Positions 1-8,914 of a stretch of DNA of 64,000 nucleotides are shown here, piece after piece. The DNA comes from Thermoplasmata archaeon. Lineage in GTDB: Archaea > Thermoplasmatota > Thermoplasmata > Lutacidiplasmatales > UBA184. Below the pieces are notes generated by a model. It was not told the origin of the DNA. It saw only the letters and a program-made list of their open reading frames with translations, and searched no databases. The position numbers were made by a program, and so were the translations under genes. The number at the start of each line of letters is the position of its first letter. The first letter of the stretch is position 1. The DNA lies in the NCBI GenBank assembly GCA_021798195.1, contig JAJZYH010000002.1, positions 1-64,000 on the forward strand, given 5' to 3'.

Positions 1-441
1 CCCCTCTCGCTGGTGGTGGGTTGGCTGACCCACAAGGACAAGGGCTTCCGCTACGCTCTCGCGGGCAACGCACTCATCATGGGAGTCTACAAGCTCGCCA
101 CCGATGGCCTCGCGGACCCCTGGGATGCGGCCGTGGGGGTGGCGGCCCTGGTCTCCGCAGGCCTCCTCCTCGTTCCGCTTCGGAAGGCCTTCGAGTGGCC
201 GCGACCCATCCAGGGACTCCTGGTATTGATGGCGGTGGGCGCCATGGCCCTGGGGGGTCTCAAGATCGTGGGCGATCCCCTCGATCCCTGGGACCTCTTT
301 CTGGGCGATGCCACCCTGGCCGGGGGCCTCATCTTCCTGTGGGGCTGGTTTGCCCCCCGCAGGCACGTCCCCCGTCCCCCGGGGGCCCGCGCTCCGGCAC
401 CCGGGCCGCCGGATCCCCGCGAACGGGAGCCGGTGCCATGA
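1..441 (+). CDS. Integral membrane protein of unknown function (5' end outside window)
   Basis: The frame is open to the left edge, so the gene may begin upstream; the first start codon seen is GTG at 13, giving at most 142 residues from there. About four hydrophobic stretches are visible (around residues 17-30, 38-55, 66-85 and 97-113), followed by a proline- and arginine-rich cytoplasmic-type tail. I recognise no family. The stop overlaps the ATG of the downstream ROK kinase by four bases (ATGA), so the two are probably translationally coupled. Confidence 0.55.
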   Translation, partial: PLSLVVGWLTHKDKGFRYALAGNALIMGVYKLATDGLADPWDAAVGVAALVSAGLLLVPLRKAFEWPRPIQGLLVLMAVGAMALGGLKIVGDPLDPWDLFLGDATLAGGLIFLWGWFAPRRHVPRPPGARAPAPGPPDPREREPVP

Positions 442-1436
442 GGCGACGTCCCGTATTCATCGGCGTGGACATAGGTGGTTCCAAGGTCCTTGCCCTGGCC
501 ACCGACGCTTCCCTGACCCCTCTCGCCGTGGCCGAGAGGAAGCATCCGGTCCGGAGGGACCGGGACACTGTCGTGGCCACCACGCGGGAGCTCGTCCGGG
601 AGGTGGTCCGATCCCTCCCCCAAGCCCCCTCTCCCCATGTGAAGTCGGTGGGGGTGGCGTTCCCGGGTTTCCTCGAGGCGTACGGCCGGAAGGTCCTGCG
701 CGCCCCGAACCTCCCCGGATGGGATGGAACGGACGCCCGGGAGATCTTCTCCAACGCGCTGCGCTTCCCCGTGGCCCTGGAGAACGATGCCAATGCCGCG
801 GCGTGGGCGGAGTACAGCCTCACGGACCACGGTGACTCCCAAGACCTGCTCTACGTGATCCTGGGCACCGGTGTGGGGGGAGGGCTCGTCCTGCGTGGCT
901 CCCTGTTCCGCGGCCCCCACGGCACGGCGGGGGAGATCGGGCACATGGCCACCCGCTTCTCCCGCCGGCGGTGCGGCTGCGGGCGGGTGGGCTGCCTTGA
1001 GACCCTCGCCGGAGGCAAGGGGCTCGCCCAAACCGGGAAACGGCTTGCGGCGCGTCACCCCCGCTCCCTCCTGGCTCGCCGCTGGCGGAGCACAGAGACC
1101 CCGGGGGCCCGGGAACTTCTCTTCGCCGCCGAGGAAGGGGACCCCTATGCAAGGGAGGCCCGGGATCTCGCGGGGGATGAGGTGGGACGGGCCATCGCCG
1201 CCTCGGTGAACCTCCTGGGAGTGGAGCGGGTCGTCCTGGGTGGACGCCTGCTACGCAACGCCCCGGGATACTTCCAGGCGATCCGGGGCGGTCTGGAACG
1301 CCATGTCCTCTCCGTGCTCCAGAAGAAGGTCCACCTCCAGCAGTCGCACGACCTTCACCACGCGGTGGCGATGGGGGCCCTCTTGGTGGCGCGGCACGCC
1401 GCCGGGGACCGGGTCTTTAAGCCCCCGCGCCGGTGA
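438..1436 (+). CDS. ROK-family sugar kinase (glucokinase-like)
   Basis: A 332-residue cytosolic kinase expected to phosphorylate a hexose or N-acetylhexosamine with ATP. The phosphate-binding DIGGSK motif is at residues 11-16, the catalytic Asp lies in ENDAN at 115-119, a second glycine-rich ATP loop (GTGVGGG) at 143-149, the EIGHM segment at 166-170, and the ROK zinc-binding signature CGCGRVGCLE at 179-188. Length and motif order match classical ROK glucokinases; the sugar cannot be told from sequence. The start is the ATG overlapping the upstream membrane-protein stop, and the TGA overlaps the GTG of the next gene, so the three genes look like one operon. Confidence 0.9.
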   Translation: MRRRPVFIGVDIGGSKVLALATDASLTPLAVAERKHPVRRDRDTVVATTRELVREVVRSLPQAPSPHVKSVGVAFPGFLEAYGRKVLRAPNLPGWDGTDAREIFSNALRFPVALENDANAAAWAEYSLTDHGDSQDLLYVILGTGVGGGLVLRGSLFRGPHGTAGEIGHMATRFSRRRCGCGRVGCLETLAGGKGLAQTGKRLAARHPRSLLARRWRSTETPGARELLFAAEEGDPYAREARDLAGDEVGRAIAASVNLLGVERVVLGGRLLRNAPGYFQAIRGGLERHVLSVLQKKVHLQQSHDLHHAVAMGALLVARHAAGDRVFKPPRR

Positions 1437-2263
1437 GGAATCCCGTGCCCGAGACTCCTTCTGACCCGTCGGTGGCCATCCCGTCGATCCCCTTGCACTC
1501 GCTGGAGACCATGTGCCCCTTCTGTAGCAGCCTCACCCCCCACCGGGTACTCCACCTCCGTCCGCACGCCCCCCTGGGCCGACCCGGGACTTCCTCGGGA
1601 GGCCCGATCCTGGGGGTGGCCCGCTGCCTGACATGCCGGACGACCCATCCGTTCACCGCCGAGATCCCCCGGGAGGTCCAGATCCCGGTCATTCTCAGCG
1701 AGGGTGCCACATCGGCCCTCCACCGCGTGCACCTTCCCCGGGAGCATCCCATCCGGGTGGGGGATTCGATACGGGTGGCTTCCCGCGAGGTCCGGATCCA
1801 ACGGGTGGAGTGGCAGGCCGGGACGCCCCGCACGGCGGACCGCGCCCACCAGGTGCGAACGCTCTGGACGGTCCCTGACGACTATGTGATCCTGCGCATG
1901 GCGTTGGCGGAAGGCGCGCGCACCCTCCCGCTGCGGGCCCGGGTCCGGGCTGATTTCCGCCTCGTCCCCGGCGACCTCATGAACGTGGAAGGGAGGGCGT
2001 ACCGGGTCCAGGGGTACCGCGTGGGAGCGAGGACCTACGACCGTCCCGGCCCAGGCCATACCGCGCAGGAGATCTCCCGGGTCTACCTCCGCTCTGCGGA
2101 AAGGCCACCCGCCGGAAGCAGCGACTGGAGGAGCGTCCGGCCCACGCCCAGATCCCGGGACAGGCTCTTCTCCACCTCATCCCGCTCCCGTTCCTCCCCG
2201 GGGCGGAGGAGCCACTTCAGGGAAGCGCCGGAACGGGAGAACGAGGAAGGGGGGGCGCACTGA
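1433..2263 (+). CDS. HVO_0476-family zinc-finger protein
   Basis: The product begins with a zinc finger made of CPFC (Cys28/31) and CLTC (Cys65/68), followed by a beta-rich domain and a C-terminal part with the pattern DLMNVEG...YRVQGY...RTYDRPG that matches the archaeal HVO_0476 family; its role is unknown but it is presumed to bind nucleic acid or be regulatory. The GTG start overlaps the upstream ROK stop (GTGA); a GTG at 1445 is an alternative. The family-like part ends near residue 218. The remaining arginine/serine-rich tail runs 181 nt antisense to the end of rqcH and may simply reflect a lack of stop codons in this GC-rich DNA. Confidence 0.75.
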   Translation: MRNPVPETPSDPSVAIPSIPLHSLETMCPFCSSLTPHRVLHLRPHAPLGRPGTSSGGPILGVARCLTCRTTHPFTAEIPREVQIPVILSEGATSALHRVHLPREHPIRVGDSIRVASREVRIQRVEWQAGTPRTADRAHQVRTLWTVPDDYVILRMALAEGARTLPLRARVRADFRLVPGDLMNVEGRAYRVQGYRVGARTYDRPGPGHTAQEISRVYLRSAERPPAGSSDWRSVRPTPRSRDRLFSTSSRSRSSPGRRSHFREAPERENEEGGAH

Positions 2264-4035
2264 ACGAGGTGCTCCCCCTCCCAGGTCAGCGTTCCCAACC
2301 CCAGCTCCAGAGGGAGGTCCTTCTCCACGTTCTTCGTGCCGTGGATCACCCAAGAACCCTGGCCCACGAACTCCCCGCTCCCCCCCGCCTTGGAAACCTG
2401 GTCGCCCCGGACCCAGAAGGCGGACCCGCTGGCATGCCCCGCACGCCACGCCTTGGAATAGGAAATCCCCCACTGACAGGCTTCCCGCAGCGTGGGCGGC
2501 CCCACGGGGGGAGCTCCTTTGGGCGGGGGGGTCCGGATCACCACGCTGGGAGCCCCGTGGATCTCCCCGTGGACATAGATGTCCGCCTCCCGGAGGTACT
2601 TCTTCACCACGAGATCGTTGGACCGTGCATCCCGTCCGCCCACCACCACGACCCCCTCCGAGGAGACGAACCACCGGGGGGCCTTCTCGAACCAGAAGTG
2701 CCGGGCCCGGGGGGCACCCGCCGATGGCGCTCCCGGCCCCCCGGCCCTTTGGGCAGCCCGCCCCCCGTCCAGGGCTCCCAGGCGGGCCAAGGTGTCCGCC
2801 AGGGCGCGCTGGGCACCCTGGAGCTTGGGCTCGACCCGCTTGGCCTCCTCGTAGAGGCGTTGCGCACTCTCCTGCAACGGCCGGTGGATCTGGATGGGGA
2901 TGAGGGCGGATCCCACGGGGAATTCCATGGATTGCTCCTCCGGGTGGGCGGCCCGGGCCTCCTCCACAAGGGGCTCCAGCTCCGTGTAATGGGCATAGAT
3001 GGCCTCGGCAAGCTCCAGTGCCTTCTGCTTCTGGCCCCGCAGGGTCTCCACGGCCGCTTCCTGCTGCGCCCGAAGCCGTTCCAGTGAGCCGCGCTCGGCG
3101 GCTCGCGGATCGGGTGCCGCGGCCGGAGCGGTGGAGGCGGACACGTGGGAGAAGAATTCCCACGCCGCGTCCGAGAACCGGGGAAACGCCTCTTCGGAGA
3201 TGCCCGGGACCAGGGCCCATCGCCGGGAACGGAAGGGTTCCACATCGATCCAACGGCCCTCCTCCCGGTCCCGGTAGACGTACCCCCGGGGCGGGTCCGC
3301 CACCTCGGCCAGGAGCTCCGGGAGCGCCGCGAGGACCGCCTCCGCGGTCCGGGTTGGGGCTTCCAGGGATGGGCCGTGGGGGTCGATGCCCGCACGGGCC
3401 AGTATCTCCTCCGCCAAGGGGCCGCCGAACGCCAGACGGGCCGCCAGCGTCGTGACGCGGTCCGCCTTGGACCCTTGGAGCGCCGCCACCACCTCACCCA
3501 CCGTGACCCGGAGGGGATCCCGACGGGGCCGGGGACGGACGTAGGTCTCCCCCACGCGCAGGACCCTCTGCGACCATGCCCGGGGGTGGGCCACGACGAC
3601 GATCTTCCCGTTCCGGACCACGATCACGTTCCCCTGGCCGAAGAATTCCAGCACCAGGCGGAGCGGCTCCTCCTCCGTGCTCCGTCCGAAGGTCATCTCG
3701 AGGTACCGCTCCCCCTCCGGTTGGAGGACCTCGAGGAGCGGGGCACCGGAGAGCCATCGCCGGACCTCTGTGGCGAGGGGCCCGGGGGACTCGGGACGCG
3801 GGGCCGGTTCGGTCCGTAGGACCCCGAACCGGCCGGGGATCGTCCAGAGATCCCGTCGGCCCCCCCCTTGGAGATGGAAGCTCAGGAGGAACCCTTCCTC
3901 CGGGAGGTCGAACGACTTGTCGAGCCATGCCTTGGGCATCGCCCGGATCTCCCGGAGGAGAGCCATCGTGTCCAGGGAGGAGAAGCGATCCTTCTCAGGT
4001 CCTTGGAGCATTCCCTCGATCTTCTCTGCGTGCAT
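2083..4035 (-). CDS. rqcH: Archaeal RqcH / NFACT ribosome-rescue protein
   Basis: A 650-residue protein of the NFACT (FbpA/Tae2/RqcH) family, which binds the large ribosomal subunit carrying stalled peptidyl-tRNA during ribosome-associated quality control. An N-terminal NFACT-N domain starts within the first 20 residues, a coiled-coil segment rich in Glu/Ala/Gln lies near the middle (E-L-A-E-A-I-Y heptads), and the C-terminal NFACT-R domain carries the hallmark WFEKAPRWFVSSEG and DIYVHGEIHGAPS segments. The ATG at 4035 gives the usual N-terminus; the open frame extends further upstream but that part is antisense to the divergent acyl-CoA dehydrogenase promoter and coding start. Single gene, no obvious operon partner. 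Confidence 0.92.
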   Translation of the reverse strand: MHAEKIEGMLQGPEKDRFSSLDTMALLREIRAMPKAWLDKSFDLPEEGFLLSFHLQGGGRRDLWTIPGRFGVLRTEPAPRPESPGPLATEVRRWLSGAPLLEVLQPEGERYLEMTFGRSTEEEPLRLVLEFFGQGNVIVVRNGKIVVVAHPRAWSQRVLRVGETYVRPRPRRDPLRVTVGEVVAALQGSKADRVTTLAARLAFGGPLAEEILARAGIDPHGPSLEAPTRTAEAVLAALPELLAEVADPPRGYVYRDREEGRWIDVEPFRSRRWALVPGISEEAFPRFSDAAWEFFSHVSASTAPAAAPDPRAAERGSLERLRAQQEAAVETLRGQKQKALELAEAIYAHYTELEPLVEEARAAHPEEQSMEFPVGSALIPIQIHRPLQESAQRLYEEAKRVEPKLQGAQRALADTLARLGALDGGRAAQRAGGPGAPSAGAPRARHFWFEKAPRWFVSSEGVVVVGGRDARSNDLVVKKYLREADIYVHGEIHGAPSVVIRTPPPKGAPPVGPPTLREACQWGISYSKAWRAGHASGSAFWVRGDQVSKAGGSGEFVGQGSWVIHGTKNVEKDLPLELGLGTLTWEGEHLVQCAPPSSFSRSGASLKWLLRPGEERERDEVEKSLSRDLGVGRTLLQSLLPAGGLSAERR

Positions 4036-4065
4036 CCGGCCCCGGTACCGGGGGGAGGGAAGGCA

Positions 4066-4078
4066 CAAAAGGTATGCG
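4066..4078 (+). promoter_or_regulatory. Divergent TATA-like element between rqcH and the acyl-CoA dehydrogenase gene
   Basis: The only A/T-rich stretch in this 65-nt divergent gap is AAAAGGTATG. On the plus strand its centre is about 28 nt upstream of the ATG at 4101, the spacing expected for a leaderless archaeal transcript. The complementary strand reads ATACCTTTT, about 37 nt upstream of the rqcH ATG, and could serve that gene too. Confidence 0.4.
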
Positions 4079-4100
4079 TGGGGGCGGTCTGGGCTCCCGG

Positions 4101-5297
4101 ATGACGGGTTCCGAATCGCCGGCCCATCCCTCCGCAGGGGTCCCTCACGGAGACCGGACCACCGGGGCCCCCTCTGGTCCCGTGGAGAGGGCGCGGCGGT
4201 TCGTGGAGGAAGTCCTCGCACCTACGAGACGTTCCATCGACCGGGAGGATCGGATCCCGGAACACATCCTGGAGGGCCTCCGAAGGGGGGGCTTCCTGGG
4301 TCTGAGCCTCCCCCGGGAGTACGGAGGGCTCGGACTCTCCACCCTGGAGGTCGCTCGGACCGTCGAGGAGATCGGGGCCGGGAGCGCGGCGGTGGGCACC
4401 CTCGTGGCCGTCCACGTATCGGTCGCGTCCTACCCGATCCTCCGGTGGGGCACCTCCGCCCAGAAGGAGGCATATCTCCCCCGGCTGGCCCGCGGGGAGT
4501 GGATCGGGGCCTTCGCGCTCACGGAACCGTCCGCGGGGTCGGATGCCCAGAGCCTCGAGACCTCCTACGGCCGCGAGGGAACCGCCTTCCGCCTCCGGGG
4601 CAGCAAGACGTTCATCAGCAACGCGCGCCTCGCCAAGGTGTTCGTCACCTTCGCCCGCAGCCCGGAGGCTCCCGCTCCAGGGATCAGCGCATTCCTGGTC
4701 CATCCGGGAACCCCGGGGTTCACCATCTCCCCACCGTTCCGGAAGCTGGGGATCCATGGCTCCGACACCTGTGAGCTCTCCTTCGACGATGTTCCCGTAC
4801 CTCCGGAGGGGCTCCTGGGCTCCGAGGGCCAGGGATTCCGGATCGCCATGGAAACGCTGGGCGCGGGGCGGATCGCCATCGCGGCCCTCTCCCTGGGGAT
4901 CGCAAGGGCCGGATATGAGGCTCTCCGGGAAGAGCTCGCCCGACGCTCCGAGCCATGGCAGCGGGCTCTCCTCGCCCGGGCCCATGTCGACGTGGAGGCT
5001 TCCCGGGCCCTGGTGGAGCGGGCGGCCGTGCTCCGGGATGACGGGCTCCCGTTCGCCCAGGCCGCCTCCACGGCCAAACTCTACGCCTCCCAGGCGGCCT
5101 TCCGCATCGCCTCCAACGGACTGGACGTGGCCGGCCGGGAGGCGCTGGACCGGGAGAACCCATCCCCCTTGGAACAGCTGTTCCGGGACTCCCGGGTCCT
5201 CTCCATCGTGGAGGGAACCACCGAGATCCAGGAGATGATCCTGGGGCGGTCCCTCGTTCCCACCCCCCCGGGCGCACCGCCTCGTGCACCTTCATAG
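4101..5297 (+). CDS. Acyl-CoA dehydrogenase
   Basis: A 398-residue FAD-dependent acyl-CoA dehydrogenase catalysing alpha,beta-desaturation of an acyl-CoA. Visible family features are the N-terminal helical domain with the REYGGLG segment, the FAD-binding FALTEPSAGSDA motif near residue 140, the KTFISNA segment, and the C-terminal helical domain ending in IVEGTTEIQ, the signature that contacts FAD at the dimer interface. The catalytic base would be the Glu of EGTTEI in short/medium-chain-type enzymes. The ATG at 4101 is supported by the TATA-like box 28 nt upstream. Hel308 follows 25 nt downstream. The acyl substrate (branched, short or aromatic-derived) cannot be specified. Confidence 0.92.
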   Translation: MTGSESPAHPSAGVPHGDRTTGAPSGPVERARRFVEEVLAPTRRSIDREDRIPEHILEGLRRGGFLGLSLPREYGGLGLSTLEVARTVEEIGAGSAAVGTLVAVHVSVASYPILRWGTSAQKEAYLPRLARGEWIGAFALTEPSAGSDAQSLETSYGREGTAFRLRGSKTFISNARLAKVFVTFARSPEAPAPGISAFLVHPGTPGFTISPPFRKLGIHGSDTCELSFDDVPVPPEGLLGSEGQGFRIAMETLGAGRIAIAALSLGIARAGYEALREELARRSEPWQRALLARAHVDVEASRALVERAAVLRDDGLPFAQAASTAKLYASQAAFRIASNGLDVAGREALDRENPSPLEQLFRDSRVLSIVEGTTEIQEMILGRSLVPTPPGAPPRAPS

Positions 5298-5311
5298 CGC
5301 CCCCTCTGTCT

Positions 5312-5320
5312 GGGAGAGGA
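5312..5320 (+). promoter_or_regulatory. Shine-Dalgarno-like site for the Hel308 GTG start
   Basis: GGGAGAGGA lies 2-10 nt before the GTG at 5323. It is the reason I prefer that start over the family-like GTG at 5482, which has neither a purine-rich ribosome-binding site nor a TATA box nearby. Confidence 0.4.
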
Positions 5321-5322
5321 CC

Positions 5323-7758
5323 GTGAAGCCCGGGTCGGAGCCCAACGGGTTCGTGCCGGCCTCGAAGTTGCGGCGCGAGGGGGCCCAAACCTCCCCCCCC
5401 AAGACCCGAGTGCGACGGCGCTCCCGCTCCCTGGGATCTCCTACCTCGAACGAGGGAGCACCCCCGCGAACGGGGGACCGGGTGCCGCTCTCGGATTTCC
5501 CGCTCCATCCAGCGCTCCGTGCTCTCCTCGAGTCTCAGGGGCTCCGGGAGCTCTACCCTCCGCAGGCCGAAGCGCTCCCTCCCATCCTGGAGGGCCGCAG
5601 CGTCGTCCTCGCCTGCCCCACCGCCTCGGGAAAGTCGCTCGTGGGCTATGTGGCCCTGGCCATGGCCGCCCTGGGAGGGCGCCGGGGGCTCTATGTGGTC
5701 CCCCTCCGCGCCCTCGCGTCGGAGAAGTACGAGGACCTCCAGGCCTTCCAGTCCCTGGGACTCAAGGTCGCCCTCACCATGGGCTCCCAGGACTTGAGCC
5801 CCCGGGAGCTCGAAAACGTGGACATCCTGGTGGCCACCAGCGAGAAGGCGGATAGCCTTCTGCGCCACCGCAGCCCCTGGATCGACACCCTGGGCGTGCT
5901 CGTGGCCGACGAGATCCATCTCCTCCGGGATCCGGACCGGGGCCCCACCCTGGAGGTCTCCCTGACGCGCCTGCGACGGCAGCGCCCGGGGCTACAGATC
6001 GTGGCGCTGTCCGCCACGGTGGCCAACTCCCACGTCCTGGCCCAATGGCTTGATGCGGTGCACGTGCAGAGCGACTTCCGCCCGGTGGTCCTGAAGCCCG
6101 GTGTGTACTTCGACGGGCGCATCGAGTTCCTCGACGGGTCCCGGAGCCTCGCGCCTCCCCCCGGGAACCCTGCGGAACGCCTGGTGCGGACCGCCATCGA
6201 GGAAGGGGGCCAGGCGCTGGTCTTCGTGAACACCCGGCGCAGCTCGGAGAGCCTCGCCGAGGCCCTGGGACCTGCCGTTTCGGCGGCGCTTCCGCCGGAA
6301 GCGCGGGAGGAGCTCGCCCGTCTCGCGGAAGACCTCACCCGGACCTCGGAGGAGGAGACGGAAGGGCTCCGCCGGCTGCGCCGCACGATCCCCTGGGGGA
6401 CCGCCTTCCACAATGCATCCCTCACCAACCCGGAGCGGAGCCTGGTGGAGAAGGCGTTCCGATCCGGCCGGATCAAGTGCGTGGTGGCCACTCCCACCTT
6501 GAGTGCCGGCATCAATCTCCCGGCGCGCCGGGTGATCATCCGGGACCTCACGCGGTACGACGACTCCGCGGGGCTCAACGTCCCGCTGCCGGTCCTCGAG
6601 GTCCATCAGATGTGCGGCCGGGCCGGCCGACCACGGTACGATCCTTACGGGGAGGCGGTCCTCATGGCGCGCTCCTCGGACGAGGCTCAGTCGCTGGTGG
6701 AACGCTATCTCGAGGCCCCCCCGGAACCGGTGGAGAGCCGGCTCGCATCGGCCGCGGTCCTCCGGACCCACCTCCTCGCCCTCGTGGCTTCCCGGGAAGT
6801 CTCGGACCGCCCCGAACTGGAACGATTCCTGGGGGAGACCCTCTATGGACACACGTTCTCGGTCCCCGAGATCCAGCATCACCTTGTGGAGGCCGAGTCG
6901 TTCCTCCGCCGCAACGGCCTCCTGGAGGACACGGCCTCCCCGCGGCTCCGGGCCACGCTGTTCGGACGGCTGACCTCCGACCTGTATCTGGACCCGGTGT
7001 CCGCCGTGATCCTGCGCCGGGCGCTGGAACGCGCCCGCTCCTCCCCCGAGATGGTGGACGACCTTTCCCTGCTCGCCACGGTGGCCGCCACCCCGGACCT
7101 GGCTCCGTTCTACCTCCGCCAGGGAGAGGAGAGGGACCTCACGGACCTCTACCTGGACCGCCGGGGGGCGTTCCTGGTCCAGCCGCAGGAGGAGCCCGGG
7201 GAACTCGACATGGAGACCTTCCTGGGGACCCTCAAGACCGCGAGGGTCCTCGAGGCATGGACGGATGACCGGCAGCGCCTGCTGGACATCACGGAGCGCC
7301 ACGGAGTGAGCGCGGGAGACCTCCGGGCGAAGGTGGAACGGGCGGAATGGCTCCTCTCGTCCATGGCCCAGCTGGCCCGGACCGAATGTCGCCCTCTGGC
7401 ACGTCCGCTGGATGAGCTCGCGGTCCGGGTCCGATACGGCGTCCGCCGGGAGCTCCTGGAGCTGGTGGAGCTCCGGGGGATCGGGCGGGTGCGCAGCCGC
7501 CTGCTCCACGGAGCCGGCTTCACCTCGCTGGAGAAGATTCGCCGGGCATCGGAGGCGGAACTGGTGGCCTGCCTGGGGTCGGAGACCCTGGCCCGGGACG
7601 TCCTGGCCCAGGTCCGGGGAGTCCGGAAACCCCCGGCCCGATCGGGGAACCCGGAGGAGAGAGGGCCGTCCACGGCTCCGCCGGAACGGCCGGGGGATCC
7701 CTCTCCCCCCCGGGGGGGATCGCTCCGCTCCCTGGACCACTACCCATCCTCGGATTGA
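5323..7758 (+). CDS. Hel308-family superfamily 2 DNA helicase
   Basis: An 811-residue ATP-dependent 3'-5' DNA helicase of the archaeal Hel308 family, implicated in repair and restart of stalled replication forks. From the N-terminus: a basic 53-residue tail, the Q motif (YPPQAEA, about 78-84), Walker A TASGKS (100-105), Walker B DEIH (196-199), SAT motif III (230-232), motif IV VFVNTRRSSE, motif V ATPTLSAGINLPA, motif VI QMCGRAGRP, then the winged-helix and ratchet domains and a C-terminal helix-hairpin-helix region (LRGIGRVRSRLL). The last 50 or so residues are Pro/Gly/Arg-rich and overlap the antisense Orc-like gene. If translation begins at GTG 5482 the protein would be 758 residues and begin at the canonical N-terminus. 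Confidence 0.9.
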   Translation: MKPGSEPNGFVPASKLRREGAQTSPPKTRVRRRSRSLGSPTSNEGAPPRTGDRVPLSDFPLHPALRALLESQGLRELYPPQAEALPPILEGRSVVLACPTASGKSLVGYVALAMAALGGRRGLYVVPLRALASEKYEDLQAFQSLGLKVALTMGSQDLSPRELENVDILVATSEKADSLLRHRSPWIDTLGVLVADEIHLLRDPDRGPTLEVSLTRLRRQRPGLQIVALSATVANSHVLAQWLDAVHVQSDFRPVVLKPGVYFDGRIEFLDGSRSLAPPPGNPAERLVRTAIEEGGQALVFVNTRRSSESLAEALGPAVSAALPPEAREELARLAEDLTRTSEEETEGLRRLRRTIPWGTAFHNASLTNPERSLVEKAFRSGRIKCVVATPTLSAGINLPARRVIIRDLTRYDDSAGLNVPLPVLEVHQMCGRAGRPRYDPYGEAVLMARSSDEAQSLVERYLEAPPEPVESRLASAAVLRTHLLALVASREVSDRPELERFLGETLYGHTFSVPEIQHHLVEAESFLRRNGLLEDTASPRLRATLFGRLTSDLYLDPVSAVILRRALERARSSPEMVDDLSLLATVAATPDLAPFYLRQGEERDLTDLYLDRRGAFLVQPQEEPGELDMETFLGTLKTARVLEAWTDDRQRLLDITERHGVSAGDLRAKVERAEWLLSSMAQLARTECRPLARPLDELAVRVRYGVRRELLELVELRGIGRVRSRLLHGAGFTSLEKIRRASEAELVACLGSETLARDVLAQVRGVRKPPARSGNPEERGPSTAPPERPGDPSPPRGGSLRSLDHYPSSD

Positions 7759-8914
7759 GCCACCCGGGGATCTCGAGTCCTGCGTCATTGCGGGTCCCCG
7801 CGGGCCGGGGCGCCGGGACGATCCCCGGGTAGACCCGGCTCTTGGTCCCCCCGGGCCCTCCGAATCGGACCACCCGACGGAGGATGCCGGCCCGCTCCAT
7901 CCGGGCCAGATGACGCCAGAGACGTGCTTCGCTGGGGTAGGCGAGCCCTTCGGCGCGGCACCGCCGGTGGACCTCATCCCGAAGATCCGAGATGGACCAA
8001 CCGTCACCGCCGGTGCCAGAGCGGACCGTCTCCAGGAGGTAGCAATCCAGCATCTGCCCGGGGTCGCTCTGCCCGTGCGAGGCGGGACGCACCACGACAT
8101 CCGCGGCAGAGATTCGCGACGCTCCCCGTCGGAGGGCGTGTTCCCGCGCTTCTCTCAAGAGGTCCATCAGCAGGGAAGCACCCCCTCCACGCGTGACCAC
8201 CAGGCCTTCCAGCCGACGCATGGCGCCGGCTTCCGGGGGTTCGAGAGCTACCGCTTCACACCACCGCACCGTGATCTCGGCCAGTTCCTCTTCGGTGAAG
8301 GGGGCCACCGTCTCCACCAAGAACCGTTCCGGGGGAACGATCTGCGGGACGGCCGGCAAAACGGACCCGGGGTTCCCGGCAAGGACCACTGCGAGGGGAG
8401 GCAATCCCTGGGGTCCTTCGGGCAGCACCTGACCCGGGTCCAGGAACGGGCCGATCACCTGGGGCAACGCCCCCCAATCGGCCGGGAGGTTATCCAGAAA
8501 GATCACCGCCGGAGCCCCACGGAGACGGATCCGTCGGAGCAGGAGGAGGAAGAGCAGGCGAGTGGAGGCCCCTCGGGAGAGGAAAGAGGGATCCACCTGC
8601 TGGAACATCCGCTCCAGCCCCTGGTGCGGAGTTCTCCATACCCGGCAATTCCAATTCAGTACCGTGGGAGGGCGGCCGGGGCCGGGCCCCAGGGAGCTCC
8701 GCAGAGATCCCACGCACATCCGGCCGAGGGTGCTGGTTCCCGACCCGCGCGGACCCACGAAGGCCCACGCGCGCGGGAACGGAGCCGCAACGGAGAAGGG
8801 GGATGCCGCAGTCCCCCACGCGGACTCTCTGGGGCCCGCACGCACCATCTGCGGGCCGGAGGGGCCCAGGGGAGACCAGACTCTCGGGGGTGGGGAAGCA
8901 TCCAGGGAATGCAT
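7520..8914 (-). CDS. Orc1/Cdc6-like AAA+ protein with degenerate nucleotide-binding site
   Basis: A 464-residue protein with the layout of archaeal Orc1/Cdc6 initiators: AAA+ domain (about 45-275), then a winged helix (about 288-365) whose pattern ...RAEGLAYPSEARLWRHLA... resembles the Cdc6 DNA-binding domain. The P-loop reads GPRGSGTS at 54-61, with Thr60 where the invariant Lys should be; Walker B reads VIFLDN, with Asn142 in place of the catalytic Glu; the sensor-1 Asn181 is kept; the sensor-2 segment reads GGGAS with no Arg. It is therefore unlikely to bind or hydrolyse ATP normally. Residues 368-464 are a Pro/Gly-rich tail antisense to hel308. The ATG at 8914 is preferred over 8932 because the TATA box lies 27 nt upstream. 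Assignment to Orc/Cdc6 rather than another AAA+/WH family is by pattern only. Confidence 0.7.
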   Translation of the reverse strand: MHSLDASPPPRVWSPLGPSGPQMVRAGPRESAWGTAASPFSVAAPFPRAWAFVGPRGSGTSTLGRMCVGSLRSSLGPGPGRPPTVLNWNCRVWRTPHQGLERMFQQVDPSFLSRGASTRLLFLLLLRRIRLRGAPAVIFLDNLPADWGALPQVIGPFLDPGQVLPEGPQGLPPLAVVLAGNPGSVLPAVPQIVPPERFLVETVAPFTEEELAEITVRWCEAVALEPPEAGAMRRLEGLVVTRGGGASLLMDLLREAREHALRRGASRISAADVVVRPASHGQSDPGQMLDCYLLETVRSGTGGDGWSISDLRDEVHRRCRAEGLAYPSEARLWRHLARMERAGILRRVVRFGGPGGTKSRVYPGIVPAPRPAGTRNDAGLEIPGWLNPRMGSGPGSGAIPPGGERDPPAVPAEPWTALSPPGSPIGPGVSGLPGPGPGRPGPGSPTPGRPPVPPPMPGESSPAR

